A stretch of 64,000 nt of DNA from Oleispirillum sp963678075 (GTDB taxonomy: Bacteria > Pseudomonadota > Alphaproteobacteria > Rhodospirillales > Rhodospirillaceae), in the NCBI GenBank assembly GCA_963678075.2, contig CAXXPK010000003.1, positions 434,001-498,000 of the forward strand, given 5' to 3'. Shown here piece after piece: positions 30,911 to 40,587 of this stretch; within the stretch, counting starts at the first letter, position 1, and each line of letters begins with the position of its first letter. A program made the position numbers and the translations under genes. The notes below the pieces were generated by a model. That model saw only the letters and a program-made list of their open reading frames with translations, was not told the origin of the DNA and did no database searches.

Positions 30911-33085
30911 TCAGTCCTTTCCTGCATCGATGGGGTCGGCGGCGCCACCGCGCGGGGCGCAATCGGCATGAATCAGAATGGCAAGCGAGCGGCCCTGCAA
31001 CGGATAAACCTCGTCGCAGCGATAGAGCGGCTGTTCGAATTTGGGGAAGGGCAAGGAGACGGTGGTGTCGAACAACGCTCGCCAGCAATGCCCCAAATCC
31101 GCCCCCGGCAGGCGGAACGGAACCGCGCCGTAGTGGGCGTTCATCAGCACGATGAACTGCTCGTCGTCGAGGCTGTCGCCCTGCCGCGAAAAGTATTCGC
31201 CGATCTCTCCGCCCAGGTGAAAGCCGAGGCAGCGAGCATACGACAATCCCCAGTCCTCGGCCGCCAGTTCGTCGCCCCTGGGGGACAGCCAGGTGATGTC
31301 CTTGATCGGCCCCTTGCCTGGACGGCGTCCGTGGAAGAAGCGCGGGCGGCGGAACACCGGGTGTTCGCGCCGAAGTTTGGCGATCGCGCGCACGAACTCC
31401 AGAAAGTCGCGGTCATCGTCGGACAGGGATGTCCAGTCCAGCCAGCTGATTTCGTTGTCCTGGCAATAGGCGTTGTTGTTACCGCCCTGGGTGCGCCCCA
31501 GTTCATCGCCGGCGGTTAGCATCGGTACCCCCTGCGACAGCAGAAGGGTGGCGATCACATTGCGTTTCTGGCGCATCCGCATGGCGCGGATCGCCGGATC
31601 GTCGGAGGGACCCTCGACGCCGCACTTCCAGCTGAGGTTATAGTCTCTGCCGTCGCGGTTGCCTTCCTGGTTGGCCTCGTTGTGCTTGCGCTCGAAGCAA
31701 ACCATGTCGGTCAGGGTGAAGCCATCGTGCGCGGTGACGAAATTGACGGTGGCACGTGGGCGGCGGCCCTGGCGTTCGAACAGGGAGGAAGACCCCGTGA
31801 TGCTGGAGGCGAAATCCCCCATCAGGCCGGAGTCCCCTCTCCAGAACTGACGCACCTTGTTGCGGTAGACGTCGTTCCATTCCGACCAACCGGCGGGAAA
31901 CTGTCCCAGTTGATAGCCGTTTGGGCCAAGGTCCCAGGGTTCGGCGATCATCTTGACGCGGGACAGCACCGGGTCCTGGCGTGCTGCGGTCAGGAAAGGG
32001 CTTTCCTGCGAAAAGGCGTCCGGCGCGCGCGCCAATGTGGTCGCCAGGTCGAAACGAAAGCCATCGACCTTCATCACCTCGACCCAATAGCGCAGCGAGT
32101 CCATGACCATTTGCAAGACGCGCGGGTGCGAGATGTTCAGCGTGTTGCCGCAGCCGGTGAAGTCGGTATAAAAGCGTTTGTCGTCGCGGTTGAGGCGATA
32201 ATACGAGGCATTGTCGATGCCTCGGAAGCTTAAGGTCGGCCCCAGGTGGTTGCCCTCGCCGGTGTGGTTGAAGACGACGTCCAGTACCACCTGGATGCCG
32301 GCATCGTGCAACAGATTCACCATGGTGCGGAATTCGGCGATGTTGCGTCCCGACAGATAACGTGGCGAGGGCGCGAAATAATTGTACGAACTGTACCCCC
32401 AGTAGTTCCTGAGCGCCTTTTCGACCAGATGCTGTTCGTCGGCGCAGGGATGGATCGGCAACAGTTCGACGATGTTGACGCCCAGCGATTTCAGGTGCGC
32501 GATCACCGGCGCTGAGTCCAAACCGGCGAAGGTGCCGCGTTTGGCCAGTGGCACCTGCGGGTGGCGGATGGTCATGCCGCGCACGTGCATTTCATAGATC
32601 AGGGAGTCCTGCCACGGCACGTCGGGGGGCCGGGTCGGATGGCGGCCGGAGGGGGATTCGACGACGACTCCCTTGGGCATGGTCCGTGCGTTGTCCTGGC
32701 GGTTGAACGACAGATCGGCGCGCGGGTGGTCAAGGCGATAAGCATAGTTGTTGCGGTGCCAGATGATGTCGCCGGTCAGCGCCTTGGCGTAGGGATCGAC
32801 CACCAGTTTGTTGGGGTTGAAGCGGTGTCCCGCGGAGGGTTCGTAGGGGCCGTGGACGCGATAGCCGTAAAGTTGGCCGGGTTTCACGTCGGGCAGGCAG
32901 CCGTGCCAGACCTGATCGGTGTATTCCGGCAGCAGGATGCGGTCGGTTTCCCTCTTGCCGGAGCTGTCGAACAGGCAAAGTTCGACAGCCTCGGCATTGG
33001 CCGAGAAGAGGGCGAAGTTGGTGCCGTTGCCGTCCCATGTCGCGCCCAGGGGATAGGGGCGGCCGGGCCAGATCACGGTGACCAT
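30911..33085 (-). CDS. glgX: Glycogen debranching enzyme
   Basis: A 724-aa GH13 isoamylase-type enzyme that hydrolyses alpha-1,6 branches in phosphorylase-limited glycogen. N-terminal CBM48 (PYPLGATWDGNGTNFALFS), then the catalytic barrel with DVVFNHTGEG, DGFRFDLA (nucleophile Asp), MIAEPWD (acid/base Glu) and VTAHDGFTL. Length is normal and the gene is intact. ATG 33085 starts two bases after the glgB stop, so glgB, glgX and malQ form one tightly packed operon. Confidence 0.95.
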   Translation of the reverse strand: MVTVIWPGRPYPLGATWDGNGTNFALFSANAEAVELCLFDSSGKRETDRILLPEYTDQVWHGCLPDVKPGQLYGYRVHGPYEPSAGHRFNPNKLVVDPYAKALTGDIIWHRNNYAYRLDHPRADLSFNRQDNARTMPKGVVVESPSGRHPTRPPDVPWQDSLIYEMHVRGMTIRHPQVPLAKRGTFAGLDSAPVIAHLKSLGVNIVELLPIHPCADEQHLVEKALRNYWGYSSYNYFAPSPRYLSGRNIAEFRTMVNLLHDAGIQVVLDVVFNHTGEGNHLGPTLSFRGIDNASYYRLNRDDKRFYTDFTGCGNTLNISHPRVLQMVMDSLRYWVEVMKVDGFRFDLATTLARAPDAFSQESPFLTAARQDPVLSRVKMIAEPWDLGPNGYQLGQFPAGWSEWNDVYRNKVRQFWRGDSGLMGDFASSITGSSSLFERQGRRPRATVNFVTAHDGFTLTDMVCFERKHNEANQEGNRDGRDYNLSWKCGVEGPSDDPAIRAMRMRQKRNVIATLLLSQGVPMLTAGDELGRTQGGNNNAYCQDNEISWLDWTSLSDDDRDFLEFVRAIAKLRREHPVFRRPRFFHGRRPGKGPIKDITWLSPRGDELAAEDWGLSYARCLGFHLGGEIGEYFSRQGDSLDDEQFIVLMNAHYGAVPFRLPGADLGHCWRALFDTTVSLPFPKFEQPLYRCDEVYPLQGRSLAILIHADCAPRGGAADPIDAGKD

Positions 33086-33087
33086 GT

Positions 33088-35328
33088 TTATTCTCCGCAG
33101 GGCGTGTCGTCGCCCGCTTTCAGGATCAGAACGGCCAGCGGTGGCAGCGTGACGACAATCGAGAACGGTTGGCCGTGGGCGGGGATGGGTTCCGCCGTGA
33201 CGCCGCCGTCGTTGCCGATGTTGTCGCCGCCGTAAAGGTGGGAATCGGTGTTGATCGCCTCGGTGTAGAAGCCTTCGCGCGGGACGCCCAGGCGATAGTT
33301 GGGGCGGACCACCGGCGTCAGGTTGGCGATTACCACCACCTCGCCACCCGGATGCGCCGGGTCGCGGCGCAAGTAAGCCAGTACGCTCTGTTCCGGGTTG
33401 CAGCAGTCGATCCAGGCGAAGCCCGCGGGTTCGAAGTCGGCACGGAACAGGGGCGGCGTGCGGCGGTAGAACGCGTTCAGGTCGCGAATCACCGCCTGCA
33501 TTCCGGCATGCAGTGGATCGGAGGTCAGATGCCAGTTCAGGCTGGTGTCGTGGTCCCACTCGGCGGTTTGCGCGAATTCACCGCCCATGAACAGCAGTTT
33601 CTTGCCGGGGTGCGTCCACATGAAGGCGAAATAGGCGCGCAGGTTGGCGAACTTTTGCCAGCGATCGCCGGCCATCCGGTCCAGAAGCGATCCCTTGCCG
33701 TGCACCACCTCGTCATGGCTGAGCGGCAGCACGAAATTCTCGTGGAAGGCGTAGAGCAAGCCAAAGGTCATGTCGTTGTGGTGATGGGCGCGGTGCACCG
33801 GGTCCTTGCTCATGTAGCGCAGGGTGTCATGCATCCAACCCATGTTCCACTTAAAGCCGAAGCCTAGGCCCCCAAGGTAGGTGGGGAGCGAAACCATTGG
33901 CCAAGCGGTGGAGTCCTCGGCCACGGTGAAGGCGCCGGGGTGTTCCTCGTAAAGAATTTCGTTCAATCGCTTCAGAAAGGAGATTGCCTCCAAATTCTCG
34001 TGGCCGCCGAAGGCGTTGGGAATCCATTCGCCGTCTTTCCGGCTGTAGTCGAGGTACAGCATCGAGGCCACGGCATCCACCCGCAGTCCGTCGATGTGAA
34101 AATCTTCAAGCCAAAACAAGGTATTGGCGATCAGGAAGTTTCGGACTTCGGCGCGGCCGAAGTTATAGATCAGGGTTCCCCAGTCCATGTGGCGGCCCTG
34201 GCGGGGGTCGGCGTGTTCGTACAGGTGGGTGCCGTCGAACCAAGCCAGCCCGTGGGAGTCTTCGGGGAAGTGGCCGGGAACCCAGTCGAGGATGATGCCG
34301 ATTCCCGCCTGGTGACAGGCATCGACCAGTGCGCGGAAGTCGTCGGGGGTGCCGAAGCGACTGGTCGGCGCGAACAGACCGATCGGCTGATAGCCCCAGG
34401 AGCCGTCGAAGGGGTATTCGTTGACCGGCAGCAATTCGATATGCGTGAACCCGTGGTGACGGACGTAGGGAACCAGCTGTTCGGCCAATTCGCGATAGCT
34501 GAGATAGCGGTTGCCGTCTTCCGGACGCCGCCGCCACGACCCCAGGTGGACCTCGTAGACCGACATCGGCGCATCGAAAGCGTTGGCCGCCTTGCGACCG
34601 TCCATCCACTCGACGTCGTTCCAGGTATAGGTGCCGCGCCGGACCACCCGGCTGGCGGTACGCGGCGGTTGTTCGCAGGTGAAGGCGTAGGGGTCGGATT
34701 TCAGCGGTAGCAATTTTCCGTCCGCGCCCACCAATTCGAACTTGTAAAGGGTGCCTTCGCCAAGGCCGGGGATGAATATTTCCCAGACGCCGCAGCCGGG
34801 GTGCAGGCGCATCGGGTGGCGTCGTCCGTCCCAGGCATTGAAGTCGCCGACCACGCTGACGCGGCGCGCGTTGGGCGCCCATACCGCGAAGTTGACGCCG
34901 CCGATCCCCTCGACCGCAGTCGGATGCGCCCCCAGTTTGTCGAAGATGCGGCGGTGTCGCCCCTCGGCCATCAGGTGGCGGTCAAGTTCGCCGAGGTTGG
35001 AGGGGAAGCGATAGGGGTCGTCGATTTCCCATGCGTGCTCGTCGTGGTGCAGCCGCAGGCGATAGGCCGTCTTTGCCAGGGCCGGGTCCGGTAGGTGGGC
35101 GATGAATCCCCCCACTTGGCCGCAACGCGTCATCGCCGCGACGACGCGACCATCGGGGGCGATGACCTCGACACGGTCGGCATCGGGAAGGAAGGCACGG
35201 ATCACCGCCTCGCCGTCGGTCTGGAGGTGCGGGCCCAGGAATCCAAACGGATCGTTATGCGTCGCGTCGAAAATCCGGGCAAATCCGGCGGCTTCACCGG
35301 AGGCTTTCTGGGGGTTCCCCATGTCCAT
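33088..35328 (-). CDS. glgB: 1,4-alpha-glucan branching enzyme
   Basis: A 746-aa GH13 enzyme that introduces alpha-1,6 branches. It has two N-terminal CBM48-like modules, then the barrel with DWVPGHFPEDSHGL, GLRVDAVASMLYLDYSR (nucleophile Asp), FTVAEDSTAWP (Glu) and LPLSHDEVVHGKGSL. Length matches the long proteobacterial form. First gene of the glgB-glgX-malQ operon. ATG 35328 and ATG 35322 are both possible starts. Confidence 0.95.
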   Translation of the reverse strand: MDMGNPQKASGEAAGFARIFDATHNDPFGFLGPHLQTDGEAVIRAFLPDADRVEVIAPDGRVVAAMTRCGQVGGFIAHLPDPALAKTAYRLRLHHDEHAWEIDDPYRFPSNLGELDRHLMAEGRHRRIFDKLGAHPTAVEGIGGVNFAVWAPNARRVSVVGDFNAWDGRRHPMRLHPGCGVWEIFIPGLGEGTLYKFELVGADGKLLPLKSDPYAFTCEQPPRTASRVVRRGTYTWNDVEWMDGRKAANAFDAPMSVYEVHLGSWRRRPEDGNRYLSYRELAEQLVPYVRHHGFTHIELLPVNEYPFDGSWGYQPIGLFAPTSRFGTPDDFRALVDACHQAGIGIILDWVPGHFPEDSHGLAWFDGTHLYEHADPRQGRHMDWGTLIYNFGRAEVRNFLIANTLFWLEDFHIDGLRVDAVASMLYLDYSRKDGEWIPNAFGGHENLEAISFLKRLNEILYEEHPGAFTVAEDSTAWPMVSLPTYLGGLGFGFKWNMGWMHDTLRYMSKDPVHRAHHHNDMTFGLLYAFHENFVLPLSHDEVVHGKGSLLDRMAGDRWQKFANLRAYFAFMWTHPGKKLLFMGGEFAQTAEWDHDTSLNWHLTSDPLHAGMQAVIRDLNAFYRRTPPLFRADFEPAGFAWIDCCNPEQSVLAYLRRDPAHPGGEVVVIANLTPVVRPNYRLGVPREGFYTEAINTDSHLYGGDNIGNDGGVTAEPIPAHGQPFSIVVTLPPLAVLILKAGDDTPCGE

Positions 35329-35408
35329 CCTTTGTGCGTGGCGCCTGCCGATTGGTTCCGGTCGCGCGGACCGCCGCGTCTTTGGGGTCGATGGTCCGCG
35401 CGACCGGT

Positions 35409-35627
35409 TTATTTGGCGGCGGGCTTCGGTTTGGTCGCAACCTTCGGTTTGACTGCGGCCTTTGGCGCGGCCTCGGGCGCCGACGTGGCTGTTGATGGCG
35501 CGGCGGCGTTCAGGACTTCACGTTCGGCCAACAACCAAAAATCCATGTCCTGGCCTTCCTTGTAGCCGTGGGCTTGCCACAAGGCAAAGGCCCGGGCACG
35601 GATCTTCGTTTCGGTGTGTTCGGTCAT
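35409..35627 (-). CDS. DUF2934 family small protein
   Basis: A 72-aa protein. Residues 5-40 match DUF2934 (IRARAFALWQAHGYKEGQDMDFWLLAE). The rest is an Ala/Pro/Lys-rich basic tail (KPKVATKPKPAAK), possibly nucleic-acid-binding. DUF2934 genes are often found near glgX/glgB in Alphaproteobacteria, as here 80 bp upstream of glgB. Function unknown. Confidence 0.8.
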   Translation of the reverse strand: MTEHTETKIRARAFALWQAHGYKEGQDMDFWLLAEREVLNAAAPSTATSAPEAAPKAAVKPKVATKPKPAAK

Positions 35628-35817
35628 GGCGGGCTGATCCTTGTTCCTGATGGAAAAACCACAACACACGATGCGCCAGGGTGATTTTTCGCGCTTTCGA
35701 TGCCGCGCGGACAACGTCCCAACCGCGCGGCACAAATGCGCACCGCATTCGTGATCATTCGTCGGACGCGGAAAAAATCCAGTCGTTCCTTGTCGTTCGC
35801 CGAAATCGCGCACGCGG

Positions 35818-37458
35818 TTACGTGATGACGTCGGGGGCGTCGCGGTCGGTTCGGGATTTCAGGCCGCTGATTTTCCCGGCGGTTGCGATCAGTTCGGCCA
35901 GGGCGACTTGCGGGTCCAGCCCATGTCGCTTCGAATCGGGCTCGAATAGCTCAAGGTAGATTCGCAATGTGGCGCCGCTGGTGCCGGTCCCCGACAGCCG
36001 GAAGACGATGCGCGCGCCGTCGCTAAAGCCGATCCGCACCCCTTGTCCGGTGGTGGCCTCGCCGTTTACCGGATCGGTGTAGGCGAAATCGTCGTGGAGC
36101 GTGATTTCGCGTTCGCCGAAGCGCTTGCCGGTCAGATGCGCCGATTTGAGGTCGCGCATCAAGGATGCGGCGATCTCCGAGTCGATGGCCTCGTAGTCGT
36201 GGCGGGTATAGTAGTCCCGGCCATAAGTCCGCCAGTGTTCGGCCAGGATGTCGGCAACCGGACGGCATTTTTTCGCCAGGATATTCAGCCAATAAAGCAC
36301 CGCCCACAGGCCGTCCTTTTCGCGCACGTGATCGGAGCCGGTGCCGAAGCTTTCCTCGCCGCAGAAGGTGACCTTGCCCGCGTCCAGCAGGCTGCCGAAG
36401 AATTTCCAGCCGGTCGGGGTTTCATAGCAGGGTACGCCCAGGGCCTTGGCGACGCGATCGGCGGCGCGGCTGGTCGGCATCGACCGGGCGATTCCCGACA
36501 GCCGTCCGGCATAGCCCGGAACCAGATCGGATGCCGCCGCGATGATCGCCAGACTGTCGCTGGGGGTGACGAAGGCGTTGGCTCCCAGGATCATGTTGCG
36601 GTCGCCGTCGCCGTCGGAGGCGGCGCCGAAGTCCAGTGCCTTCGGTCCCCGCATCGCCGCGACCAGATCGGCGGCGTGGGTCAGGTTGGGGTCGGGGTGC
36701 TGCCCGCCGAAGTCGGGCAGCGGCACCGCGTTGACGACGCTGCCCATGGGGGCTCCCAGACGGTCTTCCAGAATCGCCCGGGCGTAGGGGCCGGTGACCG
36801 CGTGCATTGCGTCGAATCGCATGCGGAAGTGGGGTGATTTCAGAAGGTTGGCGATGGAGTCGAAGTCGAACAGGCTTTCCATCAGGGTGGCGTAGTCGGC
36901 GACCGGTTCGATCACTTCAACCGTGGTGCTGTTCAATCGGTATTCGCCCAATCGGCCGAGGTCGCAGTGCGGCGCGGCGATGGTGCGGTAGCGGCGAATC
37001 CGGCGGCTGGTGGCATAAATCGCCTCGGTCAGGGATTCCGGCGCCGGGCCGCCGTTGCCGATGTTGTATTTGATGCCGAAATCGCCGTGCGCGCCGCCTG
37101 GGTTGTGACTGGCCGATAGCACGAATCCGCCATAGGCCTTGTGCTTTCGGATCAGACAGGACACGGCGGGGGTGGACAGCAGGCCGTTCCGTCCGACCAG
37201 GATGCGTCCGATGCCGTTGGCGCAGGCCATGCGCAGGATGACCTGAGTCGCCTCGGCGTTAAAGAAGCGCCCGTCGCCGCCGACCACTAGGGTCTGGCCC
37301 GCGTGGTCGGGGAGGCTGTCGAACACCGATTGGACGAAATTCTCCAGATAGTGCGGTTGTTGAAACACCGAAACCGCCTTTCTGAGGCCGGAGGTTCCGG
37401 GTTTCTGCTCTTCGAAGGGCGTGGTCGAGACGACCGTCGGAATACGGCTCTCATGCAT
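35818..37458 (-). CDS. pgm: Phosphoglucomutase (alpha-D-glucose phosphate-specific)
   Basis: A 546-aa enzyme interconverting glucose-1-phosphate and glucose-6-phosphate, linking the glycogen genes to glycolysis. The phosphoserine is in VLSASHNPGG, the metal loop in SDGDGDRNMI, the sugar-specificity loop in CGEESFGTGSDH, and the phosphate-binding loop in RLSGTGTSGATLR. Length is that of the PGM1-like class. Start ATG 37458 (MHESRIPTV). The gene is intact. Confidence 0.95.
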   Translation of the reverse strand: MHESRIPTVVSTTPFEEQKPGTSGLRKAVSVFQQPHYLENFVQSVFDSLPDHAGQTLVVGGDGRFFNAEATQVILRMACANGIGRILVGRNGLLSTPAVSCLIRKHKAYGGFVLSASHNPGGAHGDFGIKYNIGNGGPAPESLTEAIYATSRRIRRYRTIAAPHCDLGRLGEYRLNSTTVEVIEPVADYATLMESLFDFDSIANLLKSPHFRMRFDAMHAVTGPYARAILEDRLGAPMGSVVNAVPLPDFGGQHPDPNLTHAADLVAAMRGPKALDFGAASDGDGDRNMILGANAFVTPSDSLAIIAAASDLVPGYAGRLSGIARSMPTSRAADRVAKALGVPCYETPTGWKFFGSLLDAGKVTFCGEESFGTGSDHVREKDGLWAVLYWLNILAKKCRPVADILAEHWRTYGRDYYTRHDYEAIDSEIAASLMRDLKSAHLTGKRFGEREITLHDDFAYTDPVNGEATTGQGVRIGFSDGARIVFRLSGTGTSGATLRIYLELFEPDSKRHGLDPQVALAELIATAGKISGLKSRTDRDAPDVIT

Positions 37459-37541
37459 GGCGGCTCTCCGTTGCGGACGCGGTGCGGGTAACACGAGGAA
37501 AAACAAGAATAATTGATTTTCGAACGGCAGTCCATGGGGGG

Positions 37542-38209
37542 TTACCCAATCGGGGAGGATTGGTTCTGTATCCTGGCGGCGGCTCCGGTTCCGGCGGCGT
37601 ACCCCAGGGCCAGGCAGGCGGCCAGCAGGTAACCACCGGTCGGGGTTTCCCAATCCAGCATTTCTCCGGCGCAGAAGACGCCGGACAGGCGCCGCAGCAT
37701 CAGGGTCTCGTCGGGTTCGGATAGCAGGACGCCGCCCGCGGAGCTGATGGCTTCGGCCAGGGGGCGCGGTCGCAGGCAGGTCACCGTCGCGGCCTTGATG
37801 GCGCGGGCCTGGGCGATCGGGGGCAGGTTGGCGATGTCGGGCGTGGTTTCGCGCGGCAGGGCGGCGCGGATGCCGTCCAGGCCGCAGCTGCGCCGCAGGT
37901 GTGTCGCGAACAATCGTGCGCCGCGCGGACGGGTCAGGGCGCGGGTAAGGTCGGTGGCGTCGCGGTCGGGGGCGAGGTCGATGATCAGGAGGGCTGGGCC
38001 GGTCGCCGCGATGGCGTCGCGCAGGGGCGTGGACAGAGCATAGACCGCGCCGCCCTCGATGCCGGTGGCGGTGATGATCGCGTTGCCGCGGATGGTGCGG
38101 CCATCAAAGGAAAAGGCCGCGGTGGACAACGGCGTTCCGGCGAAGCGGTCGCGGAAGAGGGGGTTCCACGCCACGTCGAAACCGCAGTTGGCGGGGCGCC
38201 AGGGGCCCA
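37542..38209 (-). pseudogene. TIGR03862-type NAD(P)/FAD flavoprotein, N-terminus cut by IS427
   Basis: The C-terminal part of a HI0933/BaiN-like flavoprotein, with GGVLLSEPDETLM, GVFCAGEMLDWETPTGGYLLAACLALG and an ordinary stop at 37542. It begins at the border of IS427 copy 4 with GPWRPANCGFDVAWNPLF. The N-terminal FAD-binding part (about half of the protein) is absent from the window. It cannot bind FAD and is dead. Confidence 0.85.
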
Positions 38210-38222
38210 GGCTCAGGACTCA

Positions 38223-38525
38223 TTAAGGTTCGATCCAGAAAAGGAGGAGTACCGCGATGATGACGGCGGCAAAGAAGATGTCCGCGCATCGGTCATATCG
38301 GGTGTGGATGCGCCGCCGATCCTTGAGGCGAGCGAAGAGGTTCTCGATCCTATGACGCTGGCGACAGAGGGTTTTGCGATGACGCATTGGCGGGATGCAT
38401 GTAGCGATTCCTCGCTGTGTCAAAGCCTCTCGAAGGGGATCACCGTCATAGCCCTTGTCGGCGATCAGGACGTTGGCCTTGGGAAATAGGTCGAGCAACA
38501 GCATCGCGCCTTTGTAATCGCTCAT
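38223..38525 (-). pseudogene. IS427-type transposase OrfB, copy 4, seven residues deleted
   Basis: Starts MSDYKGAML and keeps IADKGYDGD and RHRIENLFARL. After RHRKT seven residues (QYAYDKT region) are missing in frame and the sequence continues LCRQRH. Activity is doubtful. Confidence 0.7.
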
Positions 38526-38593
38526 TTGCCCCTCGCTGAGCAGCAGGATGAGGGGCCTTCCTTGTCCGTCGCAAACCGCATGAAGCTTGGAGT

Positions 38594-38962
38594 TCAGCCC
38601 GCCTTTTGTGCGTCCGATACATCGGGGAAGAGCCCCTTTTTATGGAGGCTCGCGGCGGTCCGATGAGCTTTCAGGTGGGTTGCATCGATCATCAACCGGT
38701 CTGGAGGGCCAGCCTCTCCCGTCAAGGTCACGAAGATCCGGCTGAACACCCCAAGTCGGCTCCAGCGAACGAAACGATTATAGAGGATTTTGTGGGGGCC
38801 ATAGACGGGTGGTGCATCTCGCCACCGTAAGCCGTTGCGGATCATATGAACGATGCCGCTGATCACTCGCCGATCATCAACCCGCGGCACGCCATGCGAT
38901 AGCGGGAAATGCGGCTCGATCTTCGCCAACTGCCTCTCTGACAACCAAAACAGATCACTCAT
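38594..38962 (-). CDS. IS427-type transposase OrfA, copy 4
   Basis: 122-aa OrfA as in copy 1, with the first catalytic Asp in LMIDATHLKAH. Ends at the usual TGA before the frameshift region. Confidence 0.75.
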   Translation of the reverse strand: MSDLFWLSERQLAKIEPHFPLSHGVPRVDDRRVISGIVHMIRNGLRWRDAPPVYGPHKILYNRFVRWSRLGVFSRIFVTLTGEAGPPDRLMIDATHLKAHRTAASLHKKGLFPDVSDAQKAG

Positions 38963-39087
38963 GGATGGGGTCCTCCCTCCCATGAGTGAATCAGCCGCCG
39001 ATCTGCCCGGCAATAATTTAATGGGTCCTGAGCCTAACGTCGTAGGTGGCGCACCTCCTGTTAAAGTGAAATTTCGGAATCACGGGT

Positions 39088-39357
39088 TCACCTCGTGCCC
39101 TTGGGCGAGAGAGTTGTTTTCAACAGCACTCGACGGACCCCTTCGACCGTAGCTGTGGCGAAGCACATACATGGGGCCAAGGCCCATGGCCCCTTCCAGA
39201 GCACCCGAAACATAACGTCGTTGAGTGCGTCAGGAACGGCAGTGCCGAAGAAGGGGGAAAACATCCCAGTCCAAAGAATTGTGATCATGATCCTCGAAAA
39301 TTCGGCGAACAGGCAGAAACCCATTCCGACGCATCCGACGATAACCACGCCTTTCAA
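39088..39357 (-). CDS. Possible small membrane protein, unknown
   Basis: An 89-codon frame with two hydrophobic stretches (GVVIVGCVGMGFCLFAEF and WALAPCMCFATA) and a basic end. It would need a TTG start at 39357. I recognise no family. It lies between IS427 copy 4 and higA in an accessory stretch. The membrane-like composition is the only support, so it may be spurious. Confidence 0.35.
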   Translation of the reverse strand: MKGVVIVGCVGMGFCLFAEFSRIMITILWTGMFSPFFGTAVPDALNDVMFRVLWKGPWALAPCMCFATATVEGVRRVLLKTTLSPKGTR

Positions 39358-39383
39358 AATGCGATTCAGCGTGTCGGTTCACC

Positions 39384-39701
39384 TCACGCCGCCCGGGGGC
39401 GCACGGTGGAGACGATCTTCTCCCCGTCGCGCAGTTCGGTTACCGCCAGGTCGTGGGCGGCCTGGAGATTGAGCCAGAACCGTGCGGAGGTGCCGAAATA
39501 GGCGCCGAGGCGCAGGGCCGTGTCGGCGGTGATCGAGCGCTTACCCATAACGATCTCGGCCATCCGGCTTTGCGTCACGTCGATGGCGCGGGACAGCGCA
39601 GAAACCGACACGCCGATTTCGGCCAGTTCGTTCGCCAGGATTTCGCCGGGGTGAATCGGCGGCAGCTTTATCGCCTCAATGGTAATCGACGATTTCGACA
39701 T
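39384..39701 (-). CDS. higA: HigA-type antitoxin (XRE family)
   Basis: A 105-aa helix-turn-helix protein with the HigA signature PPIHPGEILANELAEIGVS followed by ALSRAIDVTQSRMAEIVMGKRSITADTALRLG. It would neutralise the HigB toxin and repress the operon. Start ATG 39701 is preferred over ATG 39710 because AAGGAAGGAG is 9 bases upstream. It overlaps the higB end, so it is translationally coupled. Confidence 0.9.
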   Translation of the reverse strand: MSKSSITIEAIKLPPIHPGEILANELAEIGVSVSALSRAIDVTQSRMAEIVMGKRSITADTALRLGAYFGTSARFWLNLQAAHDLAVTELRDGEKIVSTVRPRAA

Positions 39702-39954
39702 CTTCGACATCTCCTTCCTTGAAGATGAAACAGATCCGCCAGCGGTCGTTGACGCGGATGCTGAATTGACCCTTCCGGTTGCCCTCAAGTGCTTCAAAAC
39801 GGTTGGACGGCAGGCCGGCCAGATCTGCGATGCAGGTGGCCTCGTTCAGAACGGCAATGCGCTTGTGGAGTTGCTTTTCCAGTCCCTGCCATTCCGGGAC
39901 GCGCCTGCCCTCGAGAAACTGCGCCGTGCGCTTGTCTGCAGCCGTCTTGATCAT
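39676..39954 (-). CDS. higB: HigB-type mRNA interferase toxin (RelE superfamily)
   Basis: A 92-aa toxin that cleaves mRNA on the ribosome. Family motifs are RFEALEGNRKGQFSIRVNDRWRICF and the C-terminal EIVDYH with the catalytic His. Toxin-first order followed by higA is typical for HigBA. The pair is intact in an otherwise decayed region, as expected for an addiction module. Confidence 0.9.
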   Translation of the reverse strand: MIKTAADKRTAQFLEGRRVPEWQGLEKQLHKRIAVLNEATCIADLAGLPSNRFEALEGNRKGQFSIRVNDRWRICFIFKEGDVEDVEIVDYH

Positions 39955-40134
39955 GAGAAAAAGATAACCTGTGAGGCGGTATCCGTCAAGCGGATATTAT
40001 TATGGGGATACAGCCATGATTGCAAGGTTCTTCAGGCGTTTGTCCTATCCGGGTTCGCGCCGGCAGCAGCAAAGATTTCATCAACGGTCTTTTGTTCGGC
40101 CACGGCTCACCTCGTGGGGAGTGGTTAGACAGGG

Positions 40135-40551
40135 TTAGGCTTGGACATCGGCTCCGAACCTCTTCCGACCTTTCCAGACGGTGGGAGCGTTCCAGGCCAG
40201 GCCAAAAAGCCCGACACCTAGAAGCCCCCATTCCAGACCCGAAGGGACCAGGGCTTGCCCTAACGTGGTGGAGATGAGAAGTTGGAACGTGCCCAGTCCC
40301 GTCACGATCATCGCGACGCCGAGCGGGCGCCTAGTGCGGAGATACGTCTCCCGCGCAATCTCCTGCGCGAGCGCCGCCGGATCGCTTTCGATGCCGTGTG
40401 TCTGGAGAAAATCCCGTCCTTCAGGCGTCAAGTCGATGCCGTTGGTGTCGAGAAAAGCCACGCCGCGGGGCGTGATGTGGCCGTTGCGGTCGAGGAGCTT
40501 CCAACGTTCGCCAGGGCTTGGGGGCTTTCGAGGGGTGGGGTGGGGCGGCAT
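40135..40551 (-). CDS. Hypothetical protein with one or two C-terminal membrane segments
   Basis: About 138 aa. The N-terminal half has a repeated pattern (LLDRNGHITPRGVAFLDTNG, then LTPEGRDFLQTHG), which looks like short tandem helix-turn units. The C-terminal half has hydrophobic stretches GVAMIVTGLGTFQLLI and WGLLGVGLFGLAW followed by a basic end. I recognise no family. ATG 40551 is the first ATG, and a TTG at 40587 would add 12 residues. Codon use looks coding. Confidence 0.55.
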   Translation of the reverse strand: MPPHPTPRKPPSPGERWKLLDRNGHITPRGVAFLDTNGIDLTPEGRDFLQTHGIESDPAALAQEIARETYLRTRRPLGVAMIVTGLGTFQLLISTTLGQALVPSGLEWGLLGVGLFGLAWNAPTVWKGRKRFGADVQA

Positions 40552-40587
40552 CCGTGCGGGACGACCCCGGATTGAATCAGGTGGCAA

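Larger units (their letters stand above)
38210..39034 (-). mobile_element. IS427-like insertion sequence, copy 4 (825 bp, 21-bp deletion)
   Basis: Both ends are present. Relative to copy 3, 21 bp are missing between two direct repeats GGGTTTTG (20928 and 20949 in copy 3), removing seven residues of OrfB in frame. The 5' flank is TA (39035-39036). The 3' flank is CCCA, read TG on the element strand, so no target duplication is seen. It truncates the flavoprotein gene. Confidence 0.9.
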
